DNA of 34,137 bases, taken from the NCBI GenBank assembly GCA_036554605.1, contig DATBMY010000429.1, positions 1 through 34,137 on the forward strand, given 5' to 3'. The notes under the pieces were generated by a model that saw only the letters and a program-made list of their open reading frames with translations, had not been told where the DNA came from and did not search any database. Position numbers and translations under genes: made by a program. Positions within the stretch are counted from its first letter, which is position 1. Each line of letters opens with the position of its first letter. Below are positions 23,692-31,951 of the stretch, piece by piece. The DNA is from DATBMY01 sp036554605 (GTDB lineage Bacteria > Acidobacteriota > Blastocatellia > UBA7656).

Positions 23692-23898
23692 CTACATTTG
23701 GGTTTCGTCCAGAATCTTTTTAACCCTCCCGACCTCTCCCGAAACGAGCCTGACCTTTATGCCGTGCGGGTGGCGGGCGGATTTCGTCAGTATATCTTTG
23801 ACAACCCCCCGCGTGGTCTTTCCGCTTTGCTGGTCCTGCTTAAGAACTATGTCGACCACCAGACCCGGCTTTATATCTTTCCTCTCGCTTCCGCTCAT
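23692..23898 (-). CDS. ywbE: YwbE-family protein (DUF2196)
   Basis: 68 residues. It begins MSGSERKDIKPGLVVDIVLK, continues QDQQSGKTTRGVVKDIL and ends with HPHGIKVRLVSGEVGRVKKI. This is the complete DUF2196/YwbE signature, a small SH3-like beta barrel of unknown function. The ATG at 23898 has GGAG 5 nt upstream, which favours it over an ATG at 23934. It is the last gene of a minus-strand run after the secreted hydrolase, 10 bp apart. Confidence 0.93.
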   Translation of the reverse strand: MSGSERKDIKPGLVVDIVLKQDQQSGKTTRGVVKDILTKSARHPHGIKVRLVSGEVGRVKKILDETQM

Positions 23899-23908
23899 CA
23901 AATCTCCA

Positions 23909-24805
23909 TCAGCGCGCGGCCGTCTGTTCCTCAACGAATTTGAGAGCCGCTTTGATTATCGCGCGCGATTGCGCGGTGTCATTGACCCCGTCAAACCCGT
24001 GGTCGCCTTCCGGATAGTTCATAATCGTGAGCGGCGCGTTCAGCCGCAGCGCGGCCGCCGCGAAATTATCTATTCCCGCGTTTAGCATAGGAATACTGTC
24101 TCGCCCGGCTCTCGCAATAAAAATCGGCGGCGGTCTGTTGCCGGAAGCCACGAGCGCTTCCATAGCGTGAAGAGGTGAATATCGTTTGACCAGCGTTTCT
24201 CGATCCGCCTCGCCGCTCGCGTCCGGCATCTCGCGCGACGCGTCAAGCACGCCGTAGAAGCTCACCAGACAACGCACGCCCGGCCATTTCGATTGCAGGC
24301 CGACCGACGTCAGGCGCCCGCCCGCCGAGAAGGTCCACAAACATAATCTCCGCGGGTCAATGCCGAGCCTCTCGCCTTCCGATTGCAGGAACGCGAGCAG
24401 TTTCTCAGTGTCCTCAAACCCGGAGCGTATGCCTTCGAAGGCGCGTGGGTAACGCTTATCCGGCACGATCCCCACAAGCCCGTGCGCGGCGGCGAGCCGC
24501 CCCCAGGTTATGAACCATTGCCACTCGCGGACACGCTCCCCGCCGCTTATAAAGATAATGGCGGGCCGCGACTCGCCATTGCGCAGCCCGCGAGGGAGAT
24601 ATGCGTCAAAGGCAAGAGGGCTGGCAGTCGATTTATCAAATACGACTGCCCGTCGAACGACCGCACGCTCCATCCCCGGCACGCTGTATACGACGGGAAC
24701 CTTTGCGGGATCTACCCGATTCCCCCCTTGAGGCGCGGCGGCAATAGTAAGAGCGAATAAAAAAATAGCGGCAAGCCCGGCCACAATATTACATGCAGGA
24801 AACAT
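23909..24805 (-). CDS. Secreted alpha/beta hydrolase (dienelactone hydrolase-like)
   Basis: 298 residues. A signal peptide (CNIVAGLAAIFLFALTIAAA) is followed by an alpha/beta hydrolase core: RPAIIFISGG, nucleophile in TFSAGG, acid in ARAGRDSIPM, and His in EGDHGFDG. The spacing suits dienelactone-hydrolase-like or acetylxylan-esterase-like enzymes; the substrate is unknown. The oxyanion-hole segment ISGG is typical of carboxyl esterases. The ATG at 24805 is chosen over a TTG at 24829, because the latter would overlap the previous gene. It is 7 bp after the DDAH-like gene stop, so the two are probably one operon with ywbE. Confidence 0.88.
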   Translation of the reverse strand: MFPACNIVAGLAAIFLFALTIAAAPQGGNRVDPAKVPVVYSVPGMERAVVRRAVVFDKSTASPLAFDAYLPRGLRNGESRPAIIFISGGERVREWQWFITWGRLAAAHGLVGIVPDKRYPRAFEGIRSGFEDTEKLLAFLQSEGERLGIDPRRLCLWTFSAGGRLTSVGLQSKWPGVRCLVSFYGVLDASREMPDASGEADRETLVKRYSPLHAMEALVASGNRPPPIFIARAGRDSIPMLNAGIDNFAAAALRLNAPLTIMNYPEGDHGFDGVNDTAQSRAIIKAALKFVEEQTAAR

Positions 24806-24812
24806 AACTATC

Positions 24813-25583
24813 TCACTCTTCACTTTCAAAAATGATGCTTGAACAGGTCAAGCCCGCCTCGGCTTTGCGCAACTCCGATGTGTCTATGCGCTCCACTCTT
24901 TCGACCATACGACTCAATAGCTCCGCCGCCCGCGGGCAGTCTGCTTGAACGCACAGCGCGGCGCCTACGCGCAGCAGGTTCGCCGACCAGGGCTCTTGCG
25001 CGGGAGTATTCACGAGCTTGAACCCCTTCAATGGTTCGAGGTCGAGCCAGTCCGGGTTCACAAATAATGTCTCGTCGTCTATAGCGGTGCAGGCCGTCTT
25101 GAGGTGGAGGCTTCTTCTCGTACCGACGGGTATGACGTTATAGCCGATTGGCTCGATTATCGCCGCCAGCGCCTCTATGCCTTCCCTGTTGGTGCGCTTC
25201 GTCCGGCCTACGAATATCTTCTTACCGACCCGCAGAACATCCCCGCCTTCGATTGTGGCCGGCAGAGAGATTCGCGCGAGCTTCCGGTATTTCGATAGCT
25301 CGCGCTCTATCAGGTCGGTCTCGCCCCGCCGCGATAAAACTCCCATACTGCAAATCACCGCAAGCTCGTCGACAACGATCGCGTTATCTTCCACAAAGCA
25401 GCTGTCCGGGTAAGACTCGTTTTCCGAAAGCTCGGTTACGACAGCGCCGAGCCTTTCAAGCGCGGCCCGGTAGTCGTCGTGCTGGCGCGAGGCGAGCTCA
25501 ATATCAATGGGCACTCTTTCGGCGAACGTCAGCTCGCATTCGGCAATTCTCGGAGAGACTTTATGAATGATGGCTCTCAGCAT
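24813..25583 (-). CDS. Dimethylargininase-like (DDAH) amidinotransferase-fold hydrolase
   Basis: 256 residues of the pentein fold. The substrate-binding segment SCFVEDNAIV (61-70), the EGGDV motif (112-116), catalytic His160 (SLHLKTACT) and catalytic Cys247 (AGLTCSS) match dimethylarginine dimethylaminohydrolase. The enzyme would hydrolyse N(omega)-methylated arginine to citrulline and a methylamine. Bacterial homologues may instead act on arginine or other guanidino compounds. No Shine-Dalgarno sequence is strong at the ATG 25583. Downstream secreted hydrolase and YwbE genes share the strand. Confidence 0.93.
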   Translation of the reverse strand: MLRAIIHKVSPRIAECELTFAERVPIDIELASRQHDDYRAALERLGAVVTELSENESYPDSCFVEDNAIVVDELAVICSMGVLSRRGETDLIERELSKYRKLARISLPATIEGGDVLRVGKKIFVGRTKRTNREGIEALAAIIEPIGYNVIPVGTRRSLHLKTACTAIDDETLFVNPDWLDLEPLKGFKLVNTPAQEPWSANLLRVGAALCVQADCPRAAELLSRMVERVERIDTSELRKAEAGLTCSSIIFESEE

Positions 25584-25604
25584 AGCTCACATAATAAAAA
25601 CTGC

Positions 25605-26693
25605 TTAAACTTCGGCGGTGTCGGCCGTGTGTCCCTCGGCGGTGCGCTGCCGCCATACCTCCAGCAGCGCCACCGTCAGAGCGAGCGCGAGCGGGCCGAG
25701 TATTATCCCCGACGCGCCGAACACGAATACCCCGCCGAGCACCGCGAAGAATACCGGCAGCGTGTGCAGCCTGAGCCGCTTGCCCACGAGCGTCGGGTAT
25801 AGCAGGTTATCGATTAGGCTGATCGCCGTCATTCCCCACCCGGCAAGCAGCGCCGCTTTTATCCAATCGCCTTGAAGCGCCAGCAGTATGGCCGCGGGCA
25901 GCCAGATGACGAACGCGCCGAGGGTCGGCACCATCGCCAGCACCGCCATAACGAATCCCCAAAGCACCGGGGCTCCCAGCCCCAGCAGCCAGAATATCAG
26001 CCCGCCCAGCACGCCCTGCACAATCGAGACTACAATAGTTCCGTAGATGATCGCGTAAATCGTATCGGTCACGCGCGCAAAGACCCTCTGGGTCTCGTCC
26101 TCCGAAAGCGGCACGAGCTTTCTTATACCATTCATGATCTCGCGACGGTCGCGGAAAAAATAGAAGAGCACGAAGAGCGTGATCAGCAACTGCATGACAA
26201 CCCAGACCGACCCGGCCAGAAATGATGAGGCATAGGATGTCAGGTTCGTCGCCAGCTGCTCAAGCCCGCCGCGCAGGTCGACGTGGCTTTCTATCCAGCG
26301 AAGGGCCGAGGCGAGATACGGGTTGGTATCAATCATGGTTCGCAAGCCGCCCGTCTCGCCGTCGCCGATTAACATCCGCGCGCCCGCGACGGCCTCGCTT
26401 ACGAGCGCGTTCATCACAAAATAGGAGGGCGCTACTATCACGATAAAGACCAGGGCGACCGACGCCACGGCGGCAACCTCTCCGTTACGTATCAGCCGCG
26501 ACAGCCACTCGTGAAGAGGATGCGCGACGACGGCGAGGGCCAGCGCCCATGCAAGCGCGGGCAGGAAGGGGCGAGTCAGCAAATAACATACATAGAATGC
26601 CAGGCCCGTCGCGACCATAAGCGTAAGCACGAGCACGCGCTCTCGCGTCAGCACCCCGCCATCGCCTGTTTGCTTGTTTGAAAGCTCTTTCAT
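25605..26693 (-). CDS. AI-2E family transporter (DUF20)
   Basis: 362 residues with about seven or eight transmembrane helices: VLVLTLMVATGLAFYVCYLL at the start, VASVALVFIVIVAPSYFVMN, a long soluble segment (about 95-160), VWVVMQLLITLFVLFYFFRD, and VQGVLGGLIFWLLGLGAPVL. The C-terminal pairs contain LAMVPTLGAFVIWLPAAILL and DNLLYPTLVGKRLRLHTLPV. The last motif, DNxLxPxLVGKRLxLHTLxVFFAVLGG, is diagnostic of the AI-2E exporter family. Members export diverse substrates or act as sodium antiporters; the role here is unknown. The repeat element occupies the space before the start, leaving no Shine-Dalgarno sequence. Confidence 0.95.
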   Translation of the reverse strand: MKELSNKQTGDGGVLTRERVLVLTLMVATGLAFYVCYLLTRPFLPALAWALALAVVAHPLHEWLSRLIRNGEVAAVASVALVFIVIVAPSYFVMNALVSEAVAGARMLIGDGETGGLRTMIDTNPYLASALRWIESHVDLRGGLEQLATNLTSYASSFLAGSVWVVMQLLITLFVLFYFFRDRREIMNGIRKLVPLSEDETQRVFARVTDTIYAIIYGTIVVSIVQGVLGGLIFWLLGLGAPVLWGFVMAVLAMVPTLGAFVIWLPAAILLALQGDWIKAALLAGWGMTAISLIDNLLYPTLVGKRLRLHTLPVFFAVLGGVFVFGASGIILGPLALALTVALLEVWRQRTAEGHTADTAEV

Positions 26694-26702
26694 TGCCGGT
26701 CT

Positions 26703-26827
26703 GGTCAGGGGTCGGAGGTCAGGGGTCGGGGGTCAGGGTCTTGAATTTAAAATCTGATATTTCAGATTTCAAATAGTAACCAACCGACCGCCATACCCTG
26801 ATCCCCGGCCCCCGGCCCCTGACCTCT
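26703..26827 (-). repeat. Dispersed palindromic heptamer-arm repeat, copy 2
   Basis: About 125 bp, inverted relative to copy 1 at 19909. The left arm repeats GGTCAGG/GGTCGGA/GGTCAGG/GGTCGGG in 7-bp steps, and the right arm is the complementary CCCTGAT/CCCCGGC/CCCCGGC/CCCTGAC. The interior shares ACTATTTGAAATCTGAAATA and CGGTCGG with copy 1 when reversed. It sits between the cls-like stop (TAG at 26828-26826) and the AI-2E transporter start (26693). Confidence 0.9.
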
Positions 26828-28271
26828 AATCTCTTTCAGTCCTGATTTTTCTCAGCCTGTATGCCCGCACCGCAAGGCCGATGGCTATCCACAGACCGAT
26901 GACTGCAAGCGGCACCGATATGGCTCTAGGCCACAACACCGCGACTATTGCCAGGATCACCAGCAAGACCGCGACGGCCCCCATGACCTTTGCCTCGGCG
27001 GGGCCGAGCAGTCTGCGGTTCGTGATGGCCGCGCCGACCGCGCTGCCCACGCCCAGAGCGCCGGCCGCGACCCCGCGCGCGCCTCCTCGGCGCAGCCTCA
27101 GGCCCTTCGCTTTTTGCCTGGGCGAGGCGGGTCGTATCCTCATTTTTTCGCTCAGTACTATCTCGGTCGCGTTGCCGAGGTCTTCCAGGTACATCTCTTC
27201 CATCGCGAGCGCGAATGTCTGGTCCTCTACCGCTACGTCGAGTTCCCAGTTGCCTATCCAGCTCGACAGGTTGAGATTCGTAGAGCCGACCCTTGCCCAC
27301 CGGGTATCGGCCACGGCGGTCTTCGCGTGCAGCATCGGGCCGTTCCATTCAAAGACCCTCACGCCCGCTTCGAGCAGCGGCCGGTAGCTGGCCCTCGATA
27401 TGGCGCGAAACAGCGGCACGTCGCTCGAACTGGGCACGAGCAATCTCACGTCGACGCCGTCGAGCGAAGCTGACCGCAGCGCCTGAATGTAGGTGGTAGT
27501 GCCGACGAAGTATGCGTCCGTGAGCCAGAGCGTGTTTCGCGCCCCGGCCGCTATCAGGTGATCGAGCCGGTACAGGCCCGCCGTGTTAGGCGCGCTCGCG
27601 ATAACGCGAAGCCGCATGTCGCCCGCCGCGGGGATGTCGACCTCTCTTGGCAATTCCTCTGGCGGCAGCGAACCGCCCGCCTGCGACCACGTATCGGAGA
27701 ACGCCTTCTCGATCTCCGCGACCGCCGGACCGAGCAGCTCTACGCCGGTGTCTCGCCAGCCTTCTATTCCGCGCTCGGGGTAGCCGACCCACCTGCGCCC
27801 CAGGCATAGCCCGAATACGAATCCGAGCCTCCCGTCAATCGCAAGCATCTTGCGATGGTCGCGACTCATCCACCCGAGCGGGCTGTCGAAGCGCGGCGGG
27901 TTGAAGCGCCGCACTTCAACGCCCGCGCCTCTGAGCGCGCGCCAGAACCGGCGCGATGTATACCCGAGGTCGCCGTACCAGTCATAAAGCAACCGCACCC
28001 GCACGCCTTCGCGCGCCTTCTGGCCAAGCACCTCGGCGAACTGCCATCCTATGTCGTCTTCGTGGATGATGAAACTCTCGAAATGTATATACTCTTTTGC
28101 CGATTGGATGGCATCAAGCCACGCGGGATAATTCTCTTTAGCGTCTTTAAGAATCCGCACGCTGTTGCCGCGAATCAGGTGCGCGCCGGCCGCGCGCGCG
28201 AATGCGCGGTCCGCAAAGAGGCGGAATGGCGAAGAGACCCGGCTCAACCGGCGCTCATTTGTTTCAACCAT
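26826..28271 (-). CDS. cls: Cardiolipin synthase-like phospholipase D-family protein
   Basis: About 481 residues. Two HKD motifs are complete: H139-x-K141-x4-D146 (RDHRKMLAIDGRLGF) and H315-x-K317-x4-D322 (MLHAKTAVADTRWARVGSTN). Other Cls-like features are YIHFESFIIHEDDIG and VRLLYDWYGDLG. Unlike E. coli ClsA, the membrane helices are not N-terminal but at the C-terminus (about 425-475: AAGALGVGSAVGAAI, MGAVAVLLVILAIVAVLWP and PLAVIGLWIAIGLAVRAY). It may make cardiolipin or transfer phosphatidyl groups. Start ATG 28271 is preferred to a TTG at 28289. The symbol is by family and moderately certain. Confidence 0.88.
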   Translation of the reverse strand: MVETNERRLSRVSSPFRLFADRAFARAAGAHLIRGNSVRILKDAKENYPAWLDAIQSAKEYIHFESFIIHEDDIGWQFAEVLGQKAREGVRVRLLYDWYGDLGYTSRRFWRALRGAGVEVRRFNPPRFDSPLGWMSRDHRKMLAIDGRLGFVFGLCLGRRWVGYPERGIEGWRDTGVELLGPAVAEIEKAFSDTWSQAGGSLPPEELPREVDIPAAGDMRLRVIASAPNTAGLYRLDHLIAAGARNTLWLTDAYFVGTTTYIQALRSASLDGVDVRLLVPSSSDVPLFRAISRASYRPLLEAGVRVFEWNGPMLHAKTAVADTRWARVGSTNLNLSSWIGNWELDVAVEDQTFALAMEEMYLEDLGNATEIVLSEKMRIRPASPRQKAKGLRLRRGGARGVAAGALGVGSAVGAAITNRRLLGPAEAKVMGAVAVLLVILAIVAVLWPRAISVPLAVIGLWIAIGLAVRAYRLRKIRTERD

Positions 28272-28557
28272 CAATCGAGAGCGTAGCAAATCGCCGCGTT
28301 TATTGCACGATTTTGCTTCGAGCCGCCGATTTACAAAGTTCAGAGTCCACGCTTTAGCGCGCCGATTACAGCCTGAAGGCCCTACTCTTAACTCTACTGC
28401 CTCTCAGGCGGCCGGTGAGTTTTGTATGGCTCTATGCCCCCTGGGGTGATATGCTCGCAGGGTCATAAGGTTATTCGAAGCTTCCCGAATCAACCTGCCC
28501 CTCCTCTTCCCGATAGAGCTCTATTTGCTCAAGCCGCCATACCAGGAGTTGAAATAG

Positions 28558-30537
28558 ATGAAAACGAGAATGCTTCTATTCTGTCTAATGGCCTCGCTGA
28601 CGCTTGCCGCGCTGATGGCGAGCCCGCCCGCCCACGCGGCGACCTACGAGGTTGGTCCGGGCAAGACCTATCTCAACATCGGCGACGTGCCCTGGGAGTC
28701 GCTCGTCGCGGGCGACACGGTCCTCATATACTGGCGAACCGAAAGCTACAAAGAGAAGTGGGTGATATGCCGGCAGGGGACGTCCCTCTCGCCTATAACC
28801 GTTCGCGGAGTGCCGGGGCCGAAAGGCGAGCTTCCCGTCATCGACGGCAATGGCGCGACCACGCGGCGACAGTTGAACTACTGGAACGAGAATCGCGCGG
28901 TGATAAAGATCGGCGGGGCAAACGTCCCGGCCGACACGACCCCAAAGTATATAACGATTGAGAACCTCGACATACGAAGCGCGCGCGCGCCTTATACGTT
29001 CACCGCCGCGAGCGGGGCGACTCAGACTTATACCAACAACGCCGCTTCGATCTATGTCGAGAAGGGCGAGAATATAACCATACGCAACTGCATCATACAC
29101 GATAGCGGCAACGGACTGTTCGTAGCGTCGAGCAACTCGCTGGCATCGAGAAACATAATGGTCGAAGGAAACTATATCTACGACAACGGCATCGACGGCA
29201 GCTTATTCGAGCACAACAACTACACCGCGGCCATCGGAATAACCTTCCAATACAACCGGTTCGGGCCGCTCAGAAGCGGCGCGCTGGGCAATAACCTGAA
29301 GGACCGCTCGGCGGGACTGGTCGTGCGCTATAACTGGATCGAAGGCGGCAACCGCCAGCTCGATTTAGTCGACGGCGAAGACAGCTCTCTTATACGCAGC
29401 GACCCGCGCTACCGCCAGACGCATGTTTACGGCAACCTGCTTATAGAGCCGGCGAACGCGGGCAATCGCCAGATAGCGCATTACGGCGGCGACAGCGGCG
29501 CGACGGCCAGCTACCGAAAGGGGACGCTCTATTTTTATAACAACACCGTCGTCTCTACGCGCACCGACCGCACTACGCTGATGCGGTTGTCTACGAACGA
29601 AGAGCGATGCGATGCTCGCAATAACATCATATACGTCACGGCGGCGGGCAATACGCTTTCTATGGTAGATTCAGCGGGCGTGCTTGATCTGAGCCACAAC
29701 TGGACGAAGCCCGGATGGGTAAATACGTTCGGCACGCTTACAGGCTCGGTCAACAACGACGGCACGAATCTTTCAGGGTCGAGCCCGGCGTTTGTCAATG
29801 AAGCCGCGCAGGACTTTCACCTGTCGCCCTCTTCGCTTTGCATCAATGCCGGCGCGCCGCTTCACCCGGGAGCGCTTCCCGCAAATGACGTGACACGGCA
29901 ATACGTCAAGCATCAATCGGGCGAATCGCGCGCATCGGACGGCCAGCTCGATATAGGCGCTTACGAGCATGCCGCGAGCGGGCCGGCTGATCTTGTGATT
30001 ACCACGGGGACGCTTCCGGGCGGCACGGTGGGCAGTTCTTACTCGGCCGCGCTCAACGCCACGGGCGGCATTGGGCCTTATAGCTGGTCGATAACATTCG
30101 GCGTCCTGCCTTCGGGGCTTTCGCTCAACCAGCAGACCGGACTGATCAGCGGCACGCCGGGCGCGTCGGGCAGTTCGACCTTCACGGTTCAGGTGAGGGA
30201 TTCGCAGGCGCTCGCGGATACTGATTCGAGATCGTTTACCGTCACTATACAACCGCAGCCAATAACCCCGGTCGCGATAACGACGACGAGCTTGCCCAAC
30301 GCGAAGCGCAATAAGTCATACAGCCAGACGCTCGCGGCGACGGGCGGGGTCCGGCCTTACAGGTGGTCCCTCGTTCAGGGGAGCCTACCGCCGGGACTTG
30401 CGCTGAACCAGACGACGGGTGTAATAAGCGGGCGGCCGACGACTATCGGCACATTCAGCTTCATCGTCCAGGTGAGCGATTCGCAATCGCCCTCGGCCAC
30501 CGACACGCAATCGCTTTCGATCACGGTCAAGAGGTGA
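28558..30537 (+). CDS. Secreted right-handed beta-helix protein with two Ig-like (He_PIG) domains
   Basis: 659 residues. A signal peptide (MLLFCLMASLTLAALMASPP) is followed by a parallel beta-helix region (about 50-450) with repeated Asn/Ser-rich turns such as IYVEKGENITIRNCIIHDS and NIMVEGNYIYDNGIDGSLFE. A choice-of-anchor-like QLDIGAYEH closes the helix. Two putative Ig domains (He_PIG type, about 475-560 and 570-655) share YSxxLxATGGxxPYxWSxxxGxLPxGLxLNxxTGxISGxP. It resembles polysaccharide lyases and surface carbohydrate-binding proteins; no catalytic residues can be named, so enzyme activity is unproven. The start has AGGAG 9 nt upstream. The 286 bp before it (28272-28557) show no promoter, RNA fold or gene that I can support. 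Confidence 0.9.
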   Translation: MKTRMLLFCLMASLTLAALMASPPAHAATYEVGPGKTYLNIGDVPWESLVAGDTVLIYWRTESYKEKWVICRQGTSLSPITVRGVPGPKGELPVIDGNGATTRRQLNYWNENRAVIKIGGANVPADTTPKYITIENLDIRSARAPYTFTAASGATQTYTNNAASIYVEKGENITIRNCIIHDSGNGLFVASSNSLASRNIMVEGNYIYDNGIDGSLFEHNNYTAAIGITFQYNRFGPLRSGALGNNLKDRSAGLVVRYNWIEGGNRQLDLVDGEDSSLIRSDPRYRQTHVYGNLLIEPANAGNRQIAHYGGDSGATASYRKGTLYFYNNTVVSTRTDRTTLMRLSTNEERCDARNNIIYVTAAGNTLSMVDSAGVLDLSHNWTKPGWVNTFGTLTGSVNNDGTNLSGSSPAFVNEAAQDFHLSPSSLCINAGAPLHPGALPANDVTRQYVKHQSGESRASDGQLDIGAYEHAASGPADLVITTGTLPGGTVGSSYSAALNATGGIGPYSWSITFGVLPSGLSLNQQTGLISGTPGASGSSTFTVQVRDSQALADTDSRSFTVTIQPQPITPVAITTTSLPNAKRNKSYSQTLAATGGVRPYRWSLVQGSLPPGLALNQTTGVISGRPTTIGTFSFIVQVSDSQSPSATDTQSLSITVKR

Positions 30538-30554
30538 GGTCGCGGGTTGGATAG

Positions 30555-30575
30555 GGGCAGGGCTTGTCCCTGCCC
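30555..30575. terminator. GC-rich hairpin between convergent genes
   Basis: Perfect 8-bp stem GGGCAGGG / CCCTGCCC with loop CTTGT, 17 bp after the stop of the beta-helix gene. There is no U tract on either strand. It may act as a bidirectional RNA 3'-end structure between two convergent genes; it may also be a dispersed repeat. Confidence 0.5.
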
Positions 30576-30633
30576 GGCGGCGCGATAGCGCAGGATGGCT
30601 GCTTAAGAGCATCATCTACTTTGCGCACAACTT

Positions 30634-31182
30634 CTACTCTGGCTGAAGCATTACGTCCTGCGCGCAGCGCAGGCTATTCTGGCCGTCGCGCTCCAGACGC
30701 TGGATGGAGTACCCGCTGAACGCGTTCTTCGCGTCGGCGCGAATCCGTTCGGTGATAAAAGGGTCGCCCTCGAAGACTATCTCGAATACCCGTTCCTTAA
30801 AGCCGGGGGCGGAAACCCGGTAGTGAATGTGCGCGGGTATGCGGCTGGATGGGTAAGGTCCCGGCTTGATGGTGCGGTATTCATACTTTCCTTCGGCATC
30901 GGTTCGCATCCAGCCGCGCAGCCTTGGGTTCTCGCTTCCCCTCGAAGGCGAGTCGTTATAGTAGCCGTGAATATCGGTGTGATAGACGTAAACTGTCGCG
31001 CCCGCGACGGGCGTCTTGCCGTCCTGCCCGAAGACCTTGCCGGAAACGATCAGGGCCTCGCCCGGCTCTTCTTTAGGAGAGACGACCGCGCGCCAGGATA
31101 TGTCCTTATCTTGCGGCGGCGCGGTCTGCGCCATACAGCCGATGCTGAAGAGAAAGATGATCAGAAAGATTTTCGGCTTCAT
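30634..31182 (-). CDS. Exported intradiol ring-cleavage dioxygenase-like protein
   Basis: 182 residues from the ATG at 31182, which has GAGG at 7-nt spacing; a longer in-frame reading to 31395 has no such signal. A lipoprotein-like signal (KPKIFLIIFLFSIGC) is followed by a beta sandwich matching protocatechuate 3,4-dioxygenase: GATVYVYHTDIHGYYND, WMRTDAEGKYEYRTI and PGPYPSSRIPAHIHYRV. The iron ligands expected are Tyr in HGYY, Tyr in PGPYP, and His/His in PAHIH, all present. The export signal is unusual for a cytosolic catechol pathway. It may be a catechol dioxygenase acting on lignin-derived aromatics outside the cytoplasm, or a transthyretin-like structural homologue. The two His residues argue for the former. 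Confidence 0.85.
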   Translation of the reverse strand: MKPKIFLIIFLFSIGCMAQTAPPQDKDISWRAVVSPKEEPGEALIVSGKVFGQDGKTPVAGATVYVYHTDIHGYYNDSPSRGSENPRLRGWMRTDAEGKYEYRTIKPGPYPSSRIPAHIHYRVSAPGFKERVFEIVFEGDPFITERIRADAKNAFSGYSIQRLERDGQNSLRCAQDVMLQPE

Positions 31183-31307
31183 TGCCACACCTCGATCCCT
31201 ATGATCCGCGTGGGCCTCTCGCGGTTGCTTTTCAATTACCCTGAGCCTAAAGCTCGCGCGTGTCAACCCTGACCCTCTTCCTTTGAAATGCAATCTTTCT
31301 GTTTGCT

Positions 31308-31802
31308 CTATTGCGGCCGCGGCTTCATCTCCCACAGCACGTTGACGATCACCCAGCGGCCGTTGAATTTGGCGATGTGCATATAGTCTATCCAATCCGA
31401 CATCTCGGCCTTGACGCTGGCCGTGTTGCCGAAGACATCGAGGACCGTCACCTCTTTCAGCTGTCTCTCTTTCGGCGTGTTCTTGCCGCCGCCGGAGCGG
31501 ACGCCCTGGTAAAGCCTCATCGCGCCCATGTGATCGAGCCGGCTGCGCTTAGACTGCGGGTCGGTGTGCACGATGCGTTTGGCAAGATCAGGATGGACCG
31601 CGCGCTCTATCTTTTCGGCGCTAGCTTCATACCAGCTTTCGCAGTAATCGAGCGCGGCCTGCTTGATCTGGGCGAGGTCGGCTTCGCTGATGTTCCACCT
31701 GCCCGTCTCATTCTTCTGCTCGGCCTGCGTCAGCCCGGTCGCGGCGAGCGCCAGCAGGCAGGCGACCACGCATGCCACCAGCGTCAATCTGAATGCTCTC
31801 AT
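31308..31802 (-). CDS. Secreted NTF2-like (lumazine-binding-like) protein
   Basis: 164 residues. A signal peptide (FRLTLVACVVACLLALAATG) is followed by an NTF2-like domain: IKQAALDYCESWYEASAEKI, RAVHPDLAKRIVH, EVTVLDVFGNTASVKAEMSD and FNGRWVIVNVLWEMKP. It matches the family of putative lumazine-binding / SnoaL-type proteins. No catalytic residues can be assigned, so the ligand is unknown. The start ATG 31802 is chosen because GGAGG lies 5 nt upstream. It follows the LytTR pair with a gap of about 150 bp, and the intradiol gene follows after 125 bp. The link is not established. Confidence 0.87.
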   Translation of the reverse strand: MRAFRLTLVACVVACLLALAATGLTQAEQKNETGRWNISEADLAQIKQAALDYCESWYEASAEKIERAVHPDLAKRIVHTDPQSKRSRLDHMGAMRLYQGVRSGGGKNTPKERQLKEVTVLDVFGNTASVKAEMSDWIDYMHIAKFNGRWVIVNVLWEMKPRPQ

Positions 31803-31951
31803 AATCTCCTCCTTCAAAGGCACAAGAGTCTAGAACCTTCATCCGTCTCGCGCAAGGATACGAGAGACTGCCTGAACTTCGCGCTGAAATTGGGCGAGAT
31901 GTAGAGGGCGGCGGGTGAACGGGCCGCGCGGGAGGGCGAATCGCCGGTGAG

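Noticed and set aside
28290..28557. Riboswitch or structured RNA before the beta-helix gene
   Set aside because: No known consensus fits and no long stem is apparent; nothing is supported in this 268-bp gap.
30634..31395. Longer form (253 residues) of the intradiol dioxygenase
   Set aside because: The first 71 codons look non-coding and precede a good ribosome-binding site and signal peptide at 31182.
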